Source: Antitrichia curtipendula (lineage: Eukaryota; Streptophyta; Bryopsida; Hypnales; Leucodontaceae). Taken from it: 64,000 bases of DNA. How positions within the stretch are numbered: position 1 is the first letter of the stretch; the number at the start of each line of letters is the position of its first letter. A program made the position numbers and the translations under genes. Shown here one piece after another: positions 11,421 through 23,352 of this stretch. The stretch lies in NCBI GenBank assembly GCA_951230915.1, contig OX579636.1, positions 28,021,567-28,085,566 of the forward strand, in the 5' to 3' direction. The notes under the pieces are model-generated. The model worked only from the letters and a program-made list of their open reading frames with translations, was not told the origin of the DNA and searched no databases.

Positions 11421-13105
11421 ATTAATTGCACATGTGTGAGTTTTGTAGCATGGCTCGTGGAGACGGATATAACTCGATCACCTGGCAGTGTCAGCTGCAG
11501 TGGCAGATGTCGACAAGTGCATGGTTGAGCCTACTGTAAGGGTTCAAACATCCTGAAACCGCAGCAGTTGAACTTCATTTCAGAGTACCAAGTCAGGTAG
11601 TAGCTTCATGGTGATCCTGGTCTCCAACAGTATTTTGTTTTTATGCTTTGTCTCCTTAGGGTGATTGGCAATAGGAAGACACTACGCTTGATCACAGGCA
11701 TGTCAGGAGGCTTTGAAGTCTCCGAATTGTTTTAGGAATGTCAAACTTCATTTTATTTTTTCTTTGCATACCGCGAGTAATATGTGTTGTTGTGGCCCGG
11801 TTGTTATTGTTGTATGCATTTTGAAGTTGGAGCCACGTATGAGTCTTGCATCATGTCATTTTTATGACGACGTCAAAATGCGGCACTTGTAACACAGGAA
11901 CCGCCGCTTTGTCTTCCAACCGTCTAAATGTCCGCTTACTGTGGCATGTGGGGAACCTGCTTTCACCCATTGACATCAAACCAAACTCCAGGGCATCCGG
12001 TCACCGTCTACAAGGAGTGGTCCATTTGATCTCAATTTGTGTACATGAGATATTTGTATTGTGATTTGCAAATGTGGTAAGAGTTTCATGCTATGCGTGC
12101 CACCCTACTGACGAGATTTGCACCAAAATTTTTGAGAACCTCAAGAGGAAATCGACTCAGCCGATCAAAATAGTCCCAAAAAAATATATGTATCCTTGAC
12201 AGAAGTCCACCATCAAGTGTTATAAGTGGAAGATCAATCAAAGGAAATTGTAATTAGAGCGTCACTCTGGACTCACTGATGACTTGACTACATAACTCAA
12301 TAGTGAAATTTTTCTAAACCACGACAATCGACTGGGCAATTGATTTTTTCTCACCGCGCTCTGTTTTGCTCTCCAGCACGCAGTTGGAAGTTTGGCGATG
12401 AGGGGCTACGATAAACCTTGTTCATGCAAAACAAATACACTTTTCAAGAGGGAGTTACTATACTCAGATGATCATGTTAGAAATCCTCCAAGCCAATCTT
12501 CAATTCAAGCTTCTATTGTTTTGATATAATAATATAGTATGAAAAAAAAAACATTACATCAAGCAATATTGTCAACTAATATTGTCTGCAATTTTGTCCA
12601 TTACAAATTGCATTCTTTAAGTGCGTCCAAAATATGTTTTTTGACATTTTGACCCATTCTGACATATCTTTGCCACAAAACATCACATGAGGAAACTTGA
12701 GACTCCAAAATAGGAACTTTGATCTTCACATTATGAAGCTCCAAATCCCGCATATAATAATTTTTCTTCACCTTCTACAACCCAAGAAAGTTGGGGTTTT
12801 GCCTTGAACAAGGATTTGAAAAATCATGGTGTATCAAGAATCAATCCTCAGCCTCATATTCATCACCCCTCTTGCATGCTTTCATTTTCGTTCACACTGT
12901 ATCCCAAGCCTTACCCCATCTTCAAGTTCCAAGCTGACCTTTCATTTCAATTCATTTCTCCAATTCGTGCAAATTAAATTAGTTTAAGAATTTAAATATA
13001 CTTAACTAAAGTAAAAATAAAACCCACAGAACACTTGTTGATGCAAAGCAGTGCAAATCCACATAAACTGTATAAACTCCAGCAGCAGACGTACAGAACG
13101 AGGAT
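11421..13105. other. No gene seen downstream of the piggyBac relic
   Basis: Mixed-composition DNA without a coherent reading frame. It may contain the 3' end of the piggyBac element, but I could not find a GG(G)TTAA terminus matching the candidate 5' end at 7326. The downstream part (12400-13000) becomes AT-rich. Confidence 0.4.
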
Positions 13106-13310
13106 AACATTCAAACTAGGAATTAAAGCAGGATGTGAAGGAAGCCCTGGCTTGCAGGAAAGCATAGATCTGTCCTTTCATTACATTTCTACTAATTAGT
13201 GGAAAAATTAGTTTAAGAAATTCAATGTATTTTCAGTTCTTAAAATGTAAAATCCACAGAACGCTAGTTGATGCAAAGCAGTGCAACAACATAACATTCA
13301 AAGCTCAGGC
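12967..13310. repeat. Direct repeats downstream of the remorin gene
   Basis: Two copies of about 95 bp ('ATTAGTTTAAGAA...CCACAGAAC...GTTGATGCAAAGCAGTGCAA') lie at about 12975-13060 and 13205-13287. Between them, 13111-13145 resembles the coding end of the remorin last exon (compare 13560-13595). This indicates a local duplication of the gene's 3' end. Confidence 0.55.
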
Positions 13311-13559
13311 AACCCCTTTTTCTTGCTGACATCAACTATGATAGGCAATTGGTGAACACATGCATTGTACCCAACTCTCAGGTTGTCGTGATCAAGCCGA
13401 GAATCGATCGCCCACCATGGTACGTAGTGGCAGGAGGTTGCATAAGAAAAATGTTACAAGAAGTCGCTGGTTAACAAAATGAGGAAAACTTTTCAACCAG
13501 AATCAAAAGCAAAATCTATACAGAAATGATCGAGCCAGTGACGAGAGGGTCGTAGTAGT

Positions 13560-16500
13560 TTAAACTAGAAAGCAGGATGCGAAGGATGTCCGAGCAGGAG
13601 AGAGAAGGCCCGTTTTGCGAATTAAGTCCGCTTTCTCCGCAGCTTTGGCAGCTTGCTCATTCCGATCCGCCTCCGCAGCTGCTCTCATATCCGCTGCCTT
13701 CTTGGCTGCCGAGGCCATTCTCCCTCTCATCTTCTCATTGGCATCAGCCAGGATCTTCTCCGTCTTGGCCTGCAATCCATGGGTAGGCTCGCAAATTAAA
13801 GCTGGAATTTGGTACCGGTATTAAAGATTGGAAGGCTAATAATGGACGAGGTAATGTGAAAGCAAAGGTTCGTTATGAGAAACAACATGCTAAGCGATGG
13901 GAGTGGCGACGGACGTTAGTTCTCATAATGTTCTTTCACATTAGCAAACATAACCTCAGTGGTTGGATAACTGGATCTTGGTCAACCATGCTCAATCAAA
14001 GGTCTCTAAAGAAGAAGGGCATCGTAACTGGAAAGAAGCCCTACGTTATGGAAAAGAACATGCCTCTCTTCATCCAATAAGACCTTGTCCTATAAGAGAC
14101 TAAAATAGGGTCCATTGAGGTTGTGTAATCTCAATGTCGTAAGGTAGAGGATACTATGTGCGTTATTTTAAGCATTTTATTATGTGTTTGAGTGTGACTC
14201 TCAGGAATCAATGCAGAGTTGTGGATAGATAAGTTTGGATCAAGAGCCTCTTGTGATGAATTTTTTTTCATTCAAAATCAGTGGGAAAATTGATGGCCTC
14301 TCCCGCATAAAAACTGACAATGTAATGAAATTCGCTTACCTCAATCTTCTTCATCTCTGCTTCCGCTTGCGCTTGCTGGAGCTCCTCCCAAGCCTTGATC
14401 TTTGCCTCTTTGTTCTTATACCTGCCGAGACCACGTTATGTTACTGTACTTGAACTCGTTGCCATCTACGTCATATGTGGTAAACTCATTGGAGTACAAA
14501 GTTTTCTCAATTGGCAGACATGAATCTTAAACCATTTGAGAGGATTGGTACCCTTTGTTATTTTCTTATTACATTTGTTACCTTTCGAGGGAGAGAAAGT
14601 TTCATCCTTACCATACATGTCCGCTAGGCAAGAAAGTCTCAACTATTGGACCAGTATACATGGAGTCAAATCTAAATTCAATATGGAGCCCATCAATACA
14701 AAACGTAGATTGAAGATGAAACTCACATTACTTGATTCGTTATTGAATTTGAAATCATAGAAACTAAGTTAATTCAATGAACTAGCGCATATGAATATCG
14801 AAACAATGTCTATTGACCATAGGTGCTTATGTCTTCGTTTCTTGGATTTGCAATTATCAAAATTTAATTGATTTCAGTGAACTAAGGCATAGCCATATCG
14901 AAACCCTTTGAATATTGATACTAATTTTGATTCCCGCTACTGTTTCAACTCTAGTCCTTTTGTGTCCATATAGAACCCATACTGACACAATGTTGCCCAT
15001 ATGCACTGGTTCAACATTTGTCTCCGTACTCAGGACTTCCTTGCAATGCTTTTAAGGTATGTACACCCATAATCAACACTGCTAAAAATGTAACACCTAC
15101 ATTAGGACTGATAAGTGTCAGAAAAAATTAGATTTTGATGACACAAGATGCACAAAATCAAAACATGAGTCTATGAGAGTCTATGTGAGTCTATGAGAGT
15201 CTCCAGTTAGTTTTGATTTAGGGTTCTCACTCAATTCATGATAGTCTAAGGTTGCTTTTCAATACACCTACTTTCAACCTGAGTTAGAGCTTTCGCTTGC
15301 TTGGCCTAGAGCTGGTCTTTGGTACAACTAGAGACTTCATACTTCATAACTATTTCATTCAGTATCCGAATAACACATGCTAAAGTGCATTGGAATCCTC
15401 TTCCAATTGCCAATAATCTCCAGCGAAAAGAATTCGCGTGAGTAAAAGAGAACTCCCAACCTGACTAGCGCTTTCGCTTGCACGGCATAGTTTTGGTTTT
15501 GGTATACCTGTACACCTAGACCGTAATTTGAACCTTCGTATCTTATTCATCCAGTGTCCGAATCATACATGCTAAAGTGCGATGGAATCCTCTCTCACGT
15601 CCTCGCCCAGAACATCCAACAAGAATTAATTCATGGCAGTAAGTTAGAAGAGAACACTACCAACCTGATGAGCGCTTTCGCTTGCTCCGCCTCCTCCCAT
15701 GCCACCGCCTTCGCCCCATTCGTCCCTCCCCTCCCGAGCTCCCCACTCCCCCCTCGCAAGCTCGCCGCACACTCCCTCTCCTCCTCCTCCCGCGTCGTCC
15801 ACACACTGTTCCTGTCCAGCAAGCCCCCGCAATCCCCCGCCAGCTTCCGCAGCTCCAGCTTCGCCAAGTGACAGCTCTGCAGCTCCAGCGCCTCCACCGC
15901 GCCTCCAGGAAACGCTCCCAAAGAACAAGCTCTTCTGCTGCTTCCCGACCTCGCAGGCGTGTTGTGTCTAGTTGGGGAAGTCATCAACCCTGGCGTTGTG
16001 CACGTGGAGTTCCGTAAACTTTCAGCTGGAGTCATCTGAGTCCCCATGTCTCGAGAGCTACTTGGCTCGGGGAAACAGATGGGTGCCACAACTACTTTGC
16101 TGATCTCTTTCATGGACAGGGAGCGTGTGTGCTTGGGAGACTGGGCTGGAGGGGATGCAAGTCTTTCCCTTTGTGTGTTCAAGATTTGGGTCTTCGACTG
16201 GTTGTCGTCTTCTCTGCACTGGACTGTGTCTTGGTGTGCTGGAATGGATTGTTGGACATGACCAGGTGCTGGTGGGGCACGGGACGGGTCGAATCTTCGG
16301 GAAAGGTCGCCGAAGGAGAGAGCTTTGGAACGCTTTTTTAGGGTGGAAGTGGTGTGGAGGGGGGAGTCGAGTTTGCCGGCGTTGATGAAGGCGTGCTCGA
16401 AGTGGGGCGACATGGGCTTCTCGCCGGGGGGAGTGGCGTAGTCGGGGCTGTCGGCGCCGAAGGAGTAACGGAAGCTCTGAGCGCCTGTGATTGAGTTTCT

Positions 16501-19500
16501 TCGGCCTGGAAGCAGCAGAGAGGTGGAGAATTCATCAGCAAAAAATTTAAAGATGCAAATTTGGTTGGGGAATGCAATGAACGAGGGTAGCAATTGACTG
16601 TCGAATTAATGGTCATAGATTCGTTAAGATAATGGCGTGTTTCGTAGCGACGAGACTCTGACATTCAAGTGCAGAGAAAGTAAGAACAGTCAAAACATCC
16701 TTCATATGCAAAAAAATTGATGCAAATTGACACTGCTTCTGTCCAGCGTGGGCTGGCAGGATCCTGTACGTTAAGGATGATCACTATTCAGTGACAGCAC
16801 TAGAATGTACGCAGGAAGGTGATTACACCAGATTCAATCAAACGAGTCATTCAAATCGTTACTAAATGCAGTTTGATGACGTGGGTGAACTCTGATTAAT
16901 TTTCACTCTCGAAAAATCTAGCTACTGAAAATCTGTACATCAGTTGCAATTAAAAATGGATGTAGAGACAATATCGCCATATTCGTTAAGAAGGCAAATA
17001 GGGAAGTTGCCAATTGGCATTTTTCAGAAGGTCATCTGGAACGTCTGGTCTATTTCTGTTCTAGTTATAGAGATTTTGTGCACTTAAATGTCAGTTTTGG
17101 CGCTATGAAACCCGCTATCATTTTGACGAATATATGACCATTAATTAGGCACTGACCTGTTAGTTGAGTCGGCAAAGCTCGGTGATGAGGTTGCGCTGGG
17201 GACTGATCGCTGTGACCAGGGCTGACAATCCATTTCTCTGCGTCATCCCATTTTGATGGAGGAGGCTTCGGAATCATGCTTCCCATGATGGGACCAGACA
17301 GAAACCGATGCGGGTAACGTAGACCAATAGGTAAATCTATCAAGCCAGTATCGAAATCATTAGATTCTCATGTTTACTAATCCAACAAATCCTGAATTAA
17401 GTTGAGTCTCAGAAACTGAATTTTGGTGAAAATATCCTATGAAAGCAAACGCAAACCTAAATCATTCGTATATACAATAAGACCTAATTTCATGTGAGGT
17501 AGAGGCTCTTGCAATACATCATAGGCTCCATTGACCATAGATGTGAGATAGATTTGTCGTAAGTGTGAAAATATTTAATCTATTGACATTTAGAATAATG
17601 CAATTGAATTTTTAGCTGAATGGAGACATTTCATGTACCTGTTGAGCTAGCCGGGCTGAAAGATCCAACCCCTTTCTCCACTCTCGGGCTTGCAACAGAG
17701 AATGAAAGCGTGTTGTTGTTGGAAGGAGGTGTCCCAGCTTGCGACCAGCTAGGAGAGAAGCGTACTAAGGGGGTGCCAGGGTAACCGAAATTGTTGGCTG
17801 CACCTGGACCTACTGCAACTGGTCTATTAGCTCTCTTCGCGTCGTCCACCTGATTTCCACTTGTTGACAGAAGCTCAGCAGAAAAGGTTGCAGCTGCTCT
17901 GGAGCTTTGATGATCTCTTCGTCGACTTCGGCTTCCGGACTCAATTGTGTAGCTTCGAGCGGAGGGCTCCTCTTCCTTCCCGTCCTGCTCCGAAGTACTT
18001 CCACAAGAAGTCGAGGTTTGAGACCACTCACTGAGTGGATTGCCGCAGTTCTCGTCCTCCACTGCACACTGTTGCAACCCCCTGATGCTAGACTGTACAA
18101 TATCGCTACTTGATCTTGGAATGGGGAGTACTGAAGTATCTTCCGCTGCTGCCAAGCAAAAAAGTTTGATTGAATTGACCTAATTACTCATCAATTCGGC
18201 ATGAGGGGTTACAAGAGCGGAGACCCTAAAACTGGCTGAGGAATGAATGAATGAATGAATGCATGCATGCATGCACTCTCAGAAAGCATGAAGATAAAGT
18301 AGGGGCTCCATCAACCATACAGTACATTAGAGGTTCCATTGACCATACTGGTGAACTTCGATTTGTGTTAAGTGTCTAATCACTTAATCTATTGACATTT
18401 AGCTTTCTGCAATTAATTATTAAAACTTTAACAGAGTAAATGTGCAAAGTTTGAGATGACACAAGTTTCTAGATTGTTGTGGGCAAAGGCTCAAAGTTCA
18501 CCTGTATGGTGAATGGAACCTCTCCCTTGCCGTATGGTGAATGGAGACTTTAGATTACAACGAGATTTTTATTGTTCATTATTCATCATCATGGAGTCTA
18601 CCTTGGGAATATTTATTGCTCCGTACAGCAGCTGAAGAGGAGCGATGGAGTTCACCCCTTCCAGAATCACTGCTTCGTTCAGCAAACATGGAAATAGCTG
18701 CCGCCTCCGAGGATTCCAGACCTGTGTACGTGGAGGTAAATATATAGTGTCGGTAAGTCAATCAAAAGTGAGACTGTATAAATATTTGAAAGCTGAAATG
18801 CCGATTATTGTACTACCGACTTCAGAATATAGGATATGTAAACATTATCAAAGTTTGTTGAATAAAAACAGCTGCACATGTTTTTATAAGTGGTGAAAGC
18901 TGTCTTCCTCTTACTGACCATGCACAGCATTGGTCGTCTCCTCCGCCAGGCCAACATTCGAATTTGTAGCCTCCAATGCTAACGAATGAGTCTCAGGAAG
19001 TGACTCTAATGGACCAGAGTTTCCAACCTGTTGTAACCAAGGATGCACACATTTTGTCAGCAGTTATTTGGTCTAATATACAAGGCCACAAAACAGAGCA
19101 AAACCAGAAAAACATTGGCCCCATAAGTAGGGAAGAAAAGTTAACATTGTAACCATTGTCAGGTCCATTGCAACCATAACCCTGAGGCATGGCCATGTAC
19201 CTTTCCGAGTTCGAGAGAAGTGCAAGCAGAATCCATACAAGAGTCGGGGTCGCTCAATTCTCCGTCCGAGATGGAGTAGCCGCGGTCATGGCGAGGCTGT
19301 CCACAAGACTTCAAATGGGTAGCCTCTGAAAGCGTGTTATGCCTATCCATGCTGCTGGAAGACGACGACGCGGGGCTCACAAACCGTCTGTCCACAATCA
19401 CAGACTTGGGGCTCAAGTCTTCCGGCTCTTTCCTCAAGCCGCAGCTGGCCGGTCGAGGTATCATCGAGTTGCGAAACGCAAACCGAGGTGGGGTGAGTGC

Positions 19501-19527
19501 ACTCTCTGGAGGAGCCGGGAGAGCCAT
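13560..19527 (-). CDS. Remorin family protein, 792 aa, eight exons
   Basis: Exons (minus strand): 19527-19201, 19027-18919, 18721-18602, 18148-17639, 17336-17157, 16505-15665, 14421-14340 and 13769-13560. All introns are GT-AG and all phases agree (0,1,1,1,1,2,0), giving 2379 nt. The start ATG at 19527 lies in ACCATGG. Residues 1-675 are Ser/Pro-rich and disordered, with RDMGTQMTP near 567-575, a motif of long (group 6 type) plant remorins. The conserved Remorin_C coiled coil follows: SVWTTREEEE, TNGAKAVAWEEAEQAK (from ~677), YKNKEAKIKAWEELQQ, then the Ala-rich helix RMASAAKKAADMRAAAEADR and ADLIRKTG. The tail ends SCFLV, with Cys789 a candidate lipid-anchor site. Remorins are plant-specific plasma-membrane nanodomain scaffolds. 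The reading frame is intact, so this is the one clearly functional-looking host gene here. Confidence 0.93.
15275..15700 (-). repeat. Tandem copies of the exon 6 / intron 6 boundary
   Basis: The real exon 6 donor region reads, on the plus strand, CAACCTGATGAGCGCTTTCG from 15661. Similar blocks start at 15457 (CAACCTGACTAGCGCTTTCG) and 15275 (CAACCTGAGTTAGAGCTTTC). The following ~180-200 bp also match between units, including GTCCGAATCATACATGCTAA versus ATCCGAATAACACATGCTAA. So intron 6 holds two decayed tandem copies of the boundary, each with a donor-like CAG/GTTG site. Confidence 0.75.
17522..17610. repeat. Intronic repeat, copy 1 (remorin intron 4)
   Basis: About 85 bp beginning GCTCCATTGACCATAGATGT and ending ATCTATTGACATTTAG...GCAATTGAA. 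It matches 18328-18415 in intron 3 in the same orientation with scattered differences. Confidence 0.6.
18236..18276. repeat. (ATGA)n/(ATGC)n microsatellite in remorin intron 3
   Basis: Five GAAT units run directly into four GCAT units (GAATGAATGAATGAATGAAT then GCATGCATGCATGCA). The tract lies in intron 3 and does not touch a splice site. Confidence 0.8.
18328..18415. repeat. Intronic repeat, copy 2 (remorin intron 3)
   Basis: It begins GGTTCCATTGACCATACTGG and contains ATCTATTGACATTTAG. It is the partner of 17522-17610. A further partial copy (GGCTCCATCAACCATAC) precedes it at about 18303. Confidence 0.6.
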
Positions 19528-19744
19528 GGTGAGGTATACCAAGCTTCTTCAACACCTTGCAAAAACGCTAACTAAGTTGATGTAATGGTAAATATAGAAC
19601 CGGAGAAACAATGCCACCTCGCTAGCTCATTCTATGGAGCCTACAACCTCTGCACATTGAGCTATGGATGCCACCACCCACGCCATTATGTTTTAATGAA
19701 ACTACTCCCTACCCTGTTTGCTGCAAATAGAATGTGTGAAGACG

Positions 19745-19777
19745 GGCTCCCTCTCCCTCTCTCTCTCACACACAGTC
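19745..19777 (-). promoter_or_regulatory. GA-rich tract upstream of the remorin start
   Basis: On the minus strand this is a (GA)n-rich run of about 30 bp (GTGTGTGAGAGAGAGAGG...), 220-250 bp before the ATG. Such tracts are common in plant promoters and 5' leaders. Its role here is a guess. Confidence 0.3.
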
Positions 19778-19979
19778 ACACATCACCGCTTCCAAAAGTG
19801 CGCCTGAGCTTCTCCCATCACAGTCGCTGCACAGCAACGTAAGCTGGAGCTCAGGGTGTCCATTATTGAGCTGAGGATGCGCAAATACATGCATCAGAAG
19901 AGGGAGCTCCTCAGTAGTACAACTCTGTACACATATGAAAGCTTGTGAACCAGTCGTCACATACGTATATCTCAATACA

Positions 19980-20970
19980 CCTTCCAGCTAGCTAATTTCC
20001 GGCCGTGGGTATGGCCTGCCGCGCTAATAACTCCTCCAAACGCACTGTGCTATCACGCACCTCTCGGTCCCTCTTGCGTGCGTGTTTCGAAGTGCGCGGG
20101 CTCTATTCAACTATCAACGCGCGTCAAAACTCCTGGAGTGGAGTCTAGCTTCAACAACAGTACTCCAACCTTTTGGAGCCTTACCCAATGTGGCAGTTTG
20201 TCCACGTACCGTACCAGGAGATATCACAGCTAGCTAGCCAGCCACTCTTCCGAATGTCAATGTCGAGTAGCAAATCAATTCGCTCGATCACAGCTGCAAC
20301 GTCTCACTGTTTCCAATGCACCTTTTTCTGCAAGCCAGGCACTAAGTTAGCTAGGCCGAGTAAGATAAATGATAAATGCCACTCGATGGATCTCGAGCTG
20401 GTTGACCCTTCTCCATGACCGACCGCAAACCATGATGGAGCTAAGTGAGACAAAAAGCAAGCAAATGTAGTAACAATAGCGGGCGTCGTCTTCTTGCTAG
20501 CTAGATTCCCATGATTCAGTAACTTATTCCAGTGCCGTTGAGGGAGCCCATACTTGGCAAAAGCAATGGGAGCAGAATCATTCTGGAGGGCAAGGGAATA
20601 TGATCGACAGCGGAGTAAATGGAAGCAGAGGAGGTTGTTCTCCAGGTGCAGGCAACAGGCAGAGCAACACTGTAGCAGCGCTGCAACAACAACAACATCA
20701 ACAGGGGAAGCAGGTAAGCAGGAGCGACAGCCTGATTTAATGAGGAGGAGTGGCGAGGTGGAGCAGAGGAGTTAAAGCTTGGCTGTGATCATTCTGTGAA
20801 TGAGTGACCATGAGTGACCATTTACCAGCTGACTCACGATTTGACTTCTTGAAATATCAATTTTTCAGTCCATTTTTTTTGTTTTTATTTAAACAAACGA
20901 AACCAAATTTCATTGCAAAGGGTGAAATACAAACACACCAGCCACAAGTGGACGGGTGGAGAAGGCATTT
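19980..20970. other. Upstream flank of the remorin gene, no gene supported
   Basis: The sequence is less AT-rich than its surroundings and has many GCTAGC-type palindromes. A 73-codon frame at 20554-20775 (Arg/Gln-rich, ending GEAGKQERQPDLMRRSGEVE) could be an exon, but nothing supports it beyond being open. No tRNA-like fold was recognised. Confidence 0.4.
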
Positions 20971-20971
20971 T

Positions 20972-21090
20972 TCAGTCCATTTTCCTTGAAAATCAAATGG
21001 AATTCGCATCTGACTCAAGTCGTTTCCTATTTGGGGTGTCTTAGTCTTAGTGGAATTAGTTATGAATTTTGAAGCTGGAATGACACAGTT
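20972..21090. repeat. Dispersed ~115-bp repeat, copy 1
   Basis: It contains CAGTCCATTTTCCTTGAAAA, CATCTGACTCAAGTCGTTTC and GAATTAGTTATGAATTTTGA. Diverged copies in the same orientation are at 23728-23842 and 51233-51346. Confidence 0.55.
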
Positions 21091-22140
21091 GAAGTACACA
21101 AGGCTTACAAAGCGTCCATCCCTTCCTTATCTGATCACGGGTGGTGCATTTGACAGACGCAATTGGTACATTGATGAAAGCAATATGTACATCTGTACAT
21201 GTTACAGAGCAGTTTTCGAGCCCGATCGTGTCGTCCTTTCATTTTATTTTTTTGCTATATATTTTGTTTGGGGGAGCCAGTGTTGCTGTCTGTTCTGAGA
21301 CTGGAGAGACGACGGACTGGTTTCTGAAGCTGTCAGGAGGGCTGGTGCCATCCCCATCCCTGCTCAGTGCTCAGCTCCACTTTGGTTTTCCAGGCAAGTA
21401 ACTTACAATGCCCCTGCTGCAGCGGTGCTGGTGCTGCACTGCTGGACTGCTGGCCGTGGCTGCCAGTCTGCCTGTCTGATTCAGTTTTCGGCTGCTCTGG
21501 AAGAGACAGGCAGCAGTCCAGTTGCCTTGCACCGGCATCGTGGACCAGAGAGCTTGCCCAGGTTGGACCATGAAGGCAAGAATGGGTCACAAAATGGGAG
21601 TTCATCCTGCATGTAAGTTGATAAGTTACTTGATCGGAAGGTGGACCGAGGGCCCTTGTGCCAGCCCTGGAACACCAGGATGCTCTGTCACAGTGTAAAT
21701 CATCTTTTGGTGGGGTATCGTGTGAATCATTTGCTTAAAAAAATAAAAAATAAAAAATAAACATTGGAGGTCAAAGGCCTCCCCTTCTCACACAAAATTC
21801 CAAGGATGAACATAGGCACTTCAGGGCTTTTTTTTTCCTTTTTCAAGAAGTGCCAAAGTGGCAAAATAAAATGGTATAGTGGTGCTCCAAATTCCAACAT
21901 TCATACACATATTGAATAGAAAATATCACATGTCTATAGTTTTCATTTGGCATTATTTAGCCAGATATTTTTTTTCTGGTGCAATCTGACACAAAAAAAG
22001 CCAAAAAAAAGCCTTGATGCACTTCCATCTTTTGAAAAAAGATTCTTTGTCACCCATCAGACCACCACGTCATTATGGGATTAAAGATTTGGAGCCATGA
22101 AAATTACTGAAAAATATAGTGGTAATGGCGAATCATGTTT
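21091..22140. other. No gene seen
   Basis: The part 21290-21680 is higher in GC and open in several frames on both strands at once, which is a composition effect. No domain was recognised. The rest is AT-rich. Confidence 0.4.
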
Positions 22141-22149
22141 ACCAATGCA

Positions 22150-22400
22150 CTTTGCACTCCAAATTGGTGCAATTTGAAGTGAAATGTACATTGGTAAAGA
22201 TGATTTGCCAACTCCTCTATATTTTTTTGTCGCTCAGCTAGCTTATGAAATGGTTTATTTTCTTTGTCCTATGTCTATATCTAAGTGTTTTTTTGTACTC
22301 GTGCAAAATACGTTTGAATGCGCATCCAACGATGATAGAAATTTCAGCTTCTAATTCCAAAACAGTCAAAAGTTACAAGTTCATTTGTATGCATTGGGAG
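22150..22400. repeat. Dispersed ~250-bp repeat, copy 1
   Basis: This stretch (AAATGTACATTGGTAAAGAT...GATTTGCCAAC, then GTACTCGTGCAAAATACGTT, GATAGAAATTTCAGCTTCTA) matches 57755-57980 in the same orientation over about 230 bp with many substitutions. It is probably a fragment of an old transposable element of unknown type. Confidence 0.6.
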
Positions 22401-22701
22401 CTGCTCTGTCTTCTGAAAATCACATTGGGGTGATAATGAGGGCCTCCGTCTGTCTCTGACCCATAAGGAAGGTACTGAATGCAATATACAGATATGACCA
22501 AGGCCAAAGGCCATGATCATATTTCACGGATTCTCCCAGAAGGATCTGCTTCAGGTGCCTTTATTTGAGCAGGCTCTGCAAACCAGCCATGTATTGTCTA
22601 TTGTAAGCCCCCTCAGCACTTGGTACTAACCACTGACTTACCAGGTCAGGGGTTTGCACTCGTGGTGCTATGTAGCGCTCGATCCTACTTGAATTCTTGT
22701 A

Positions 22702-23024
22702 GTAAGGTAACTACACCTAAAATTGCATGGTTCCTATGATCGCATGGTCCCTATGATCGCATGGTTCCTAAAATTGCACACTACAAATTCTTGCCTAAAA
22801 TGTACTCCCACTATTCATGAGAATCTATGATCACTGTCAGAAATACCTATTTTTAGTACTTTGAAAATTTGTAGTTTATTCACATGTTGTCCAAAAATTG
22901 CATTCTAAGAGATTCTAGAATCTCCTTTTCACTACCAACAAGACCCCACAAAAAGTTTTTTGATTTAATAATGGGAACCATGTTGAATTGCTTATTTGTG
23001 CAATTTTAAGTGTAGTTACCTTAC
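22702..23024 (+). mobile_element. 323-bp MITE with ~26-bp terminal repeats, TA-flanked
   Basis: The left end reads GTAAGGTAACTACACCTAAA and the right end, read inward, GTAAGGTAACTACACTTAAA; the match continues through ATTGCA. Both ends are bordered by TA (22700-22701 and 23025-23026), which would fit a Tc1/mariner-like target duplication. There is no coding capacity. A second, more diverged copy lies in inverse orientation at 29427-29713. The left end includes a 17-bp tandem repeat at 22719-22778. Confidence 0.75.
22719..22778. repeat. 17-bp tandem repeat, about 3.5 units
   Basis: Units are AAAATTGCATGGTTCCT, ATGATCGCATGGTCCCT, ATGATCGCATGGTTCCT and a partial AAAATTGCA. It lies inside the MITE at 22702-23024 and is an expansion of its terminal repeat. 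Confidence 0.85.
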
Positions 23025-23352
23025 TAGTGTTTGGACATAAGTTTCTAGGAGTGTTACATGAATGCTGAAATTTTTATTCGATAGATTTCAAAAAATTTGG
23101 GCCATTGGTGTGGAACAACCCTTTTATTGGCACTACAGATTGCACTATTTCTAAATCAATTTTTACTTTTTGCCAGATAAAAGTAATCTTTTTTCACCAA
23201 TTTTTTTTTTAATTTATGTTTAAAATGTGGATGAAATCACAAATTTGGGATTAAAAAAGCATAAATATGATTGAAAGGTGTTTTTTGGTTCAAAATATGA
23301 ATGAATGTAGAAATAATACAATGCTTCACCAAATTTTTAAGTAATCGTCATT

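Noticed and set aside
15644..15971. Plus- and minus-strand Pro- or Gly-rich frames around 15.7-16.0 kb
   Set aside because: These are shadows of remorin exon 6, which is GC-rich and open in several phases. Only the remorin frame fits the splice phases and the family.
18236..18276. GAAT/GCAT repeat considered as a regulatory site
   Set aside because: Simple microsatellite inside an intron, away from splice sites; no reason to assign function.
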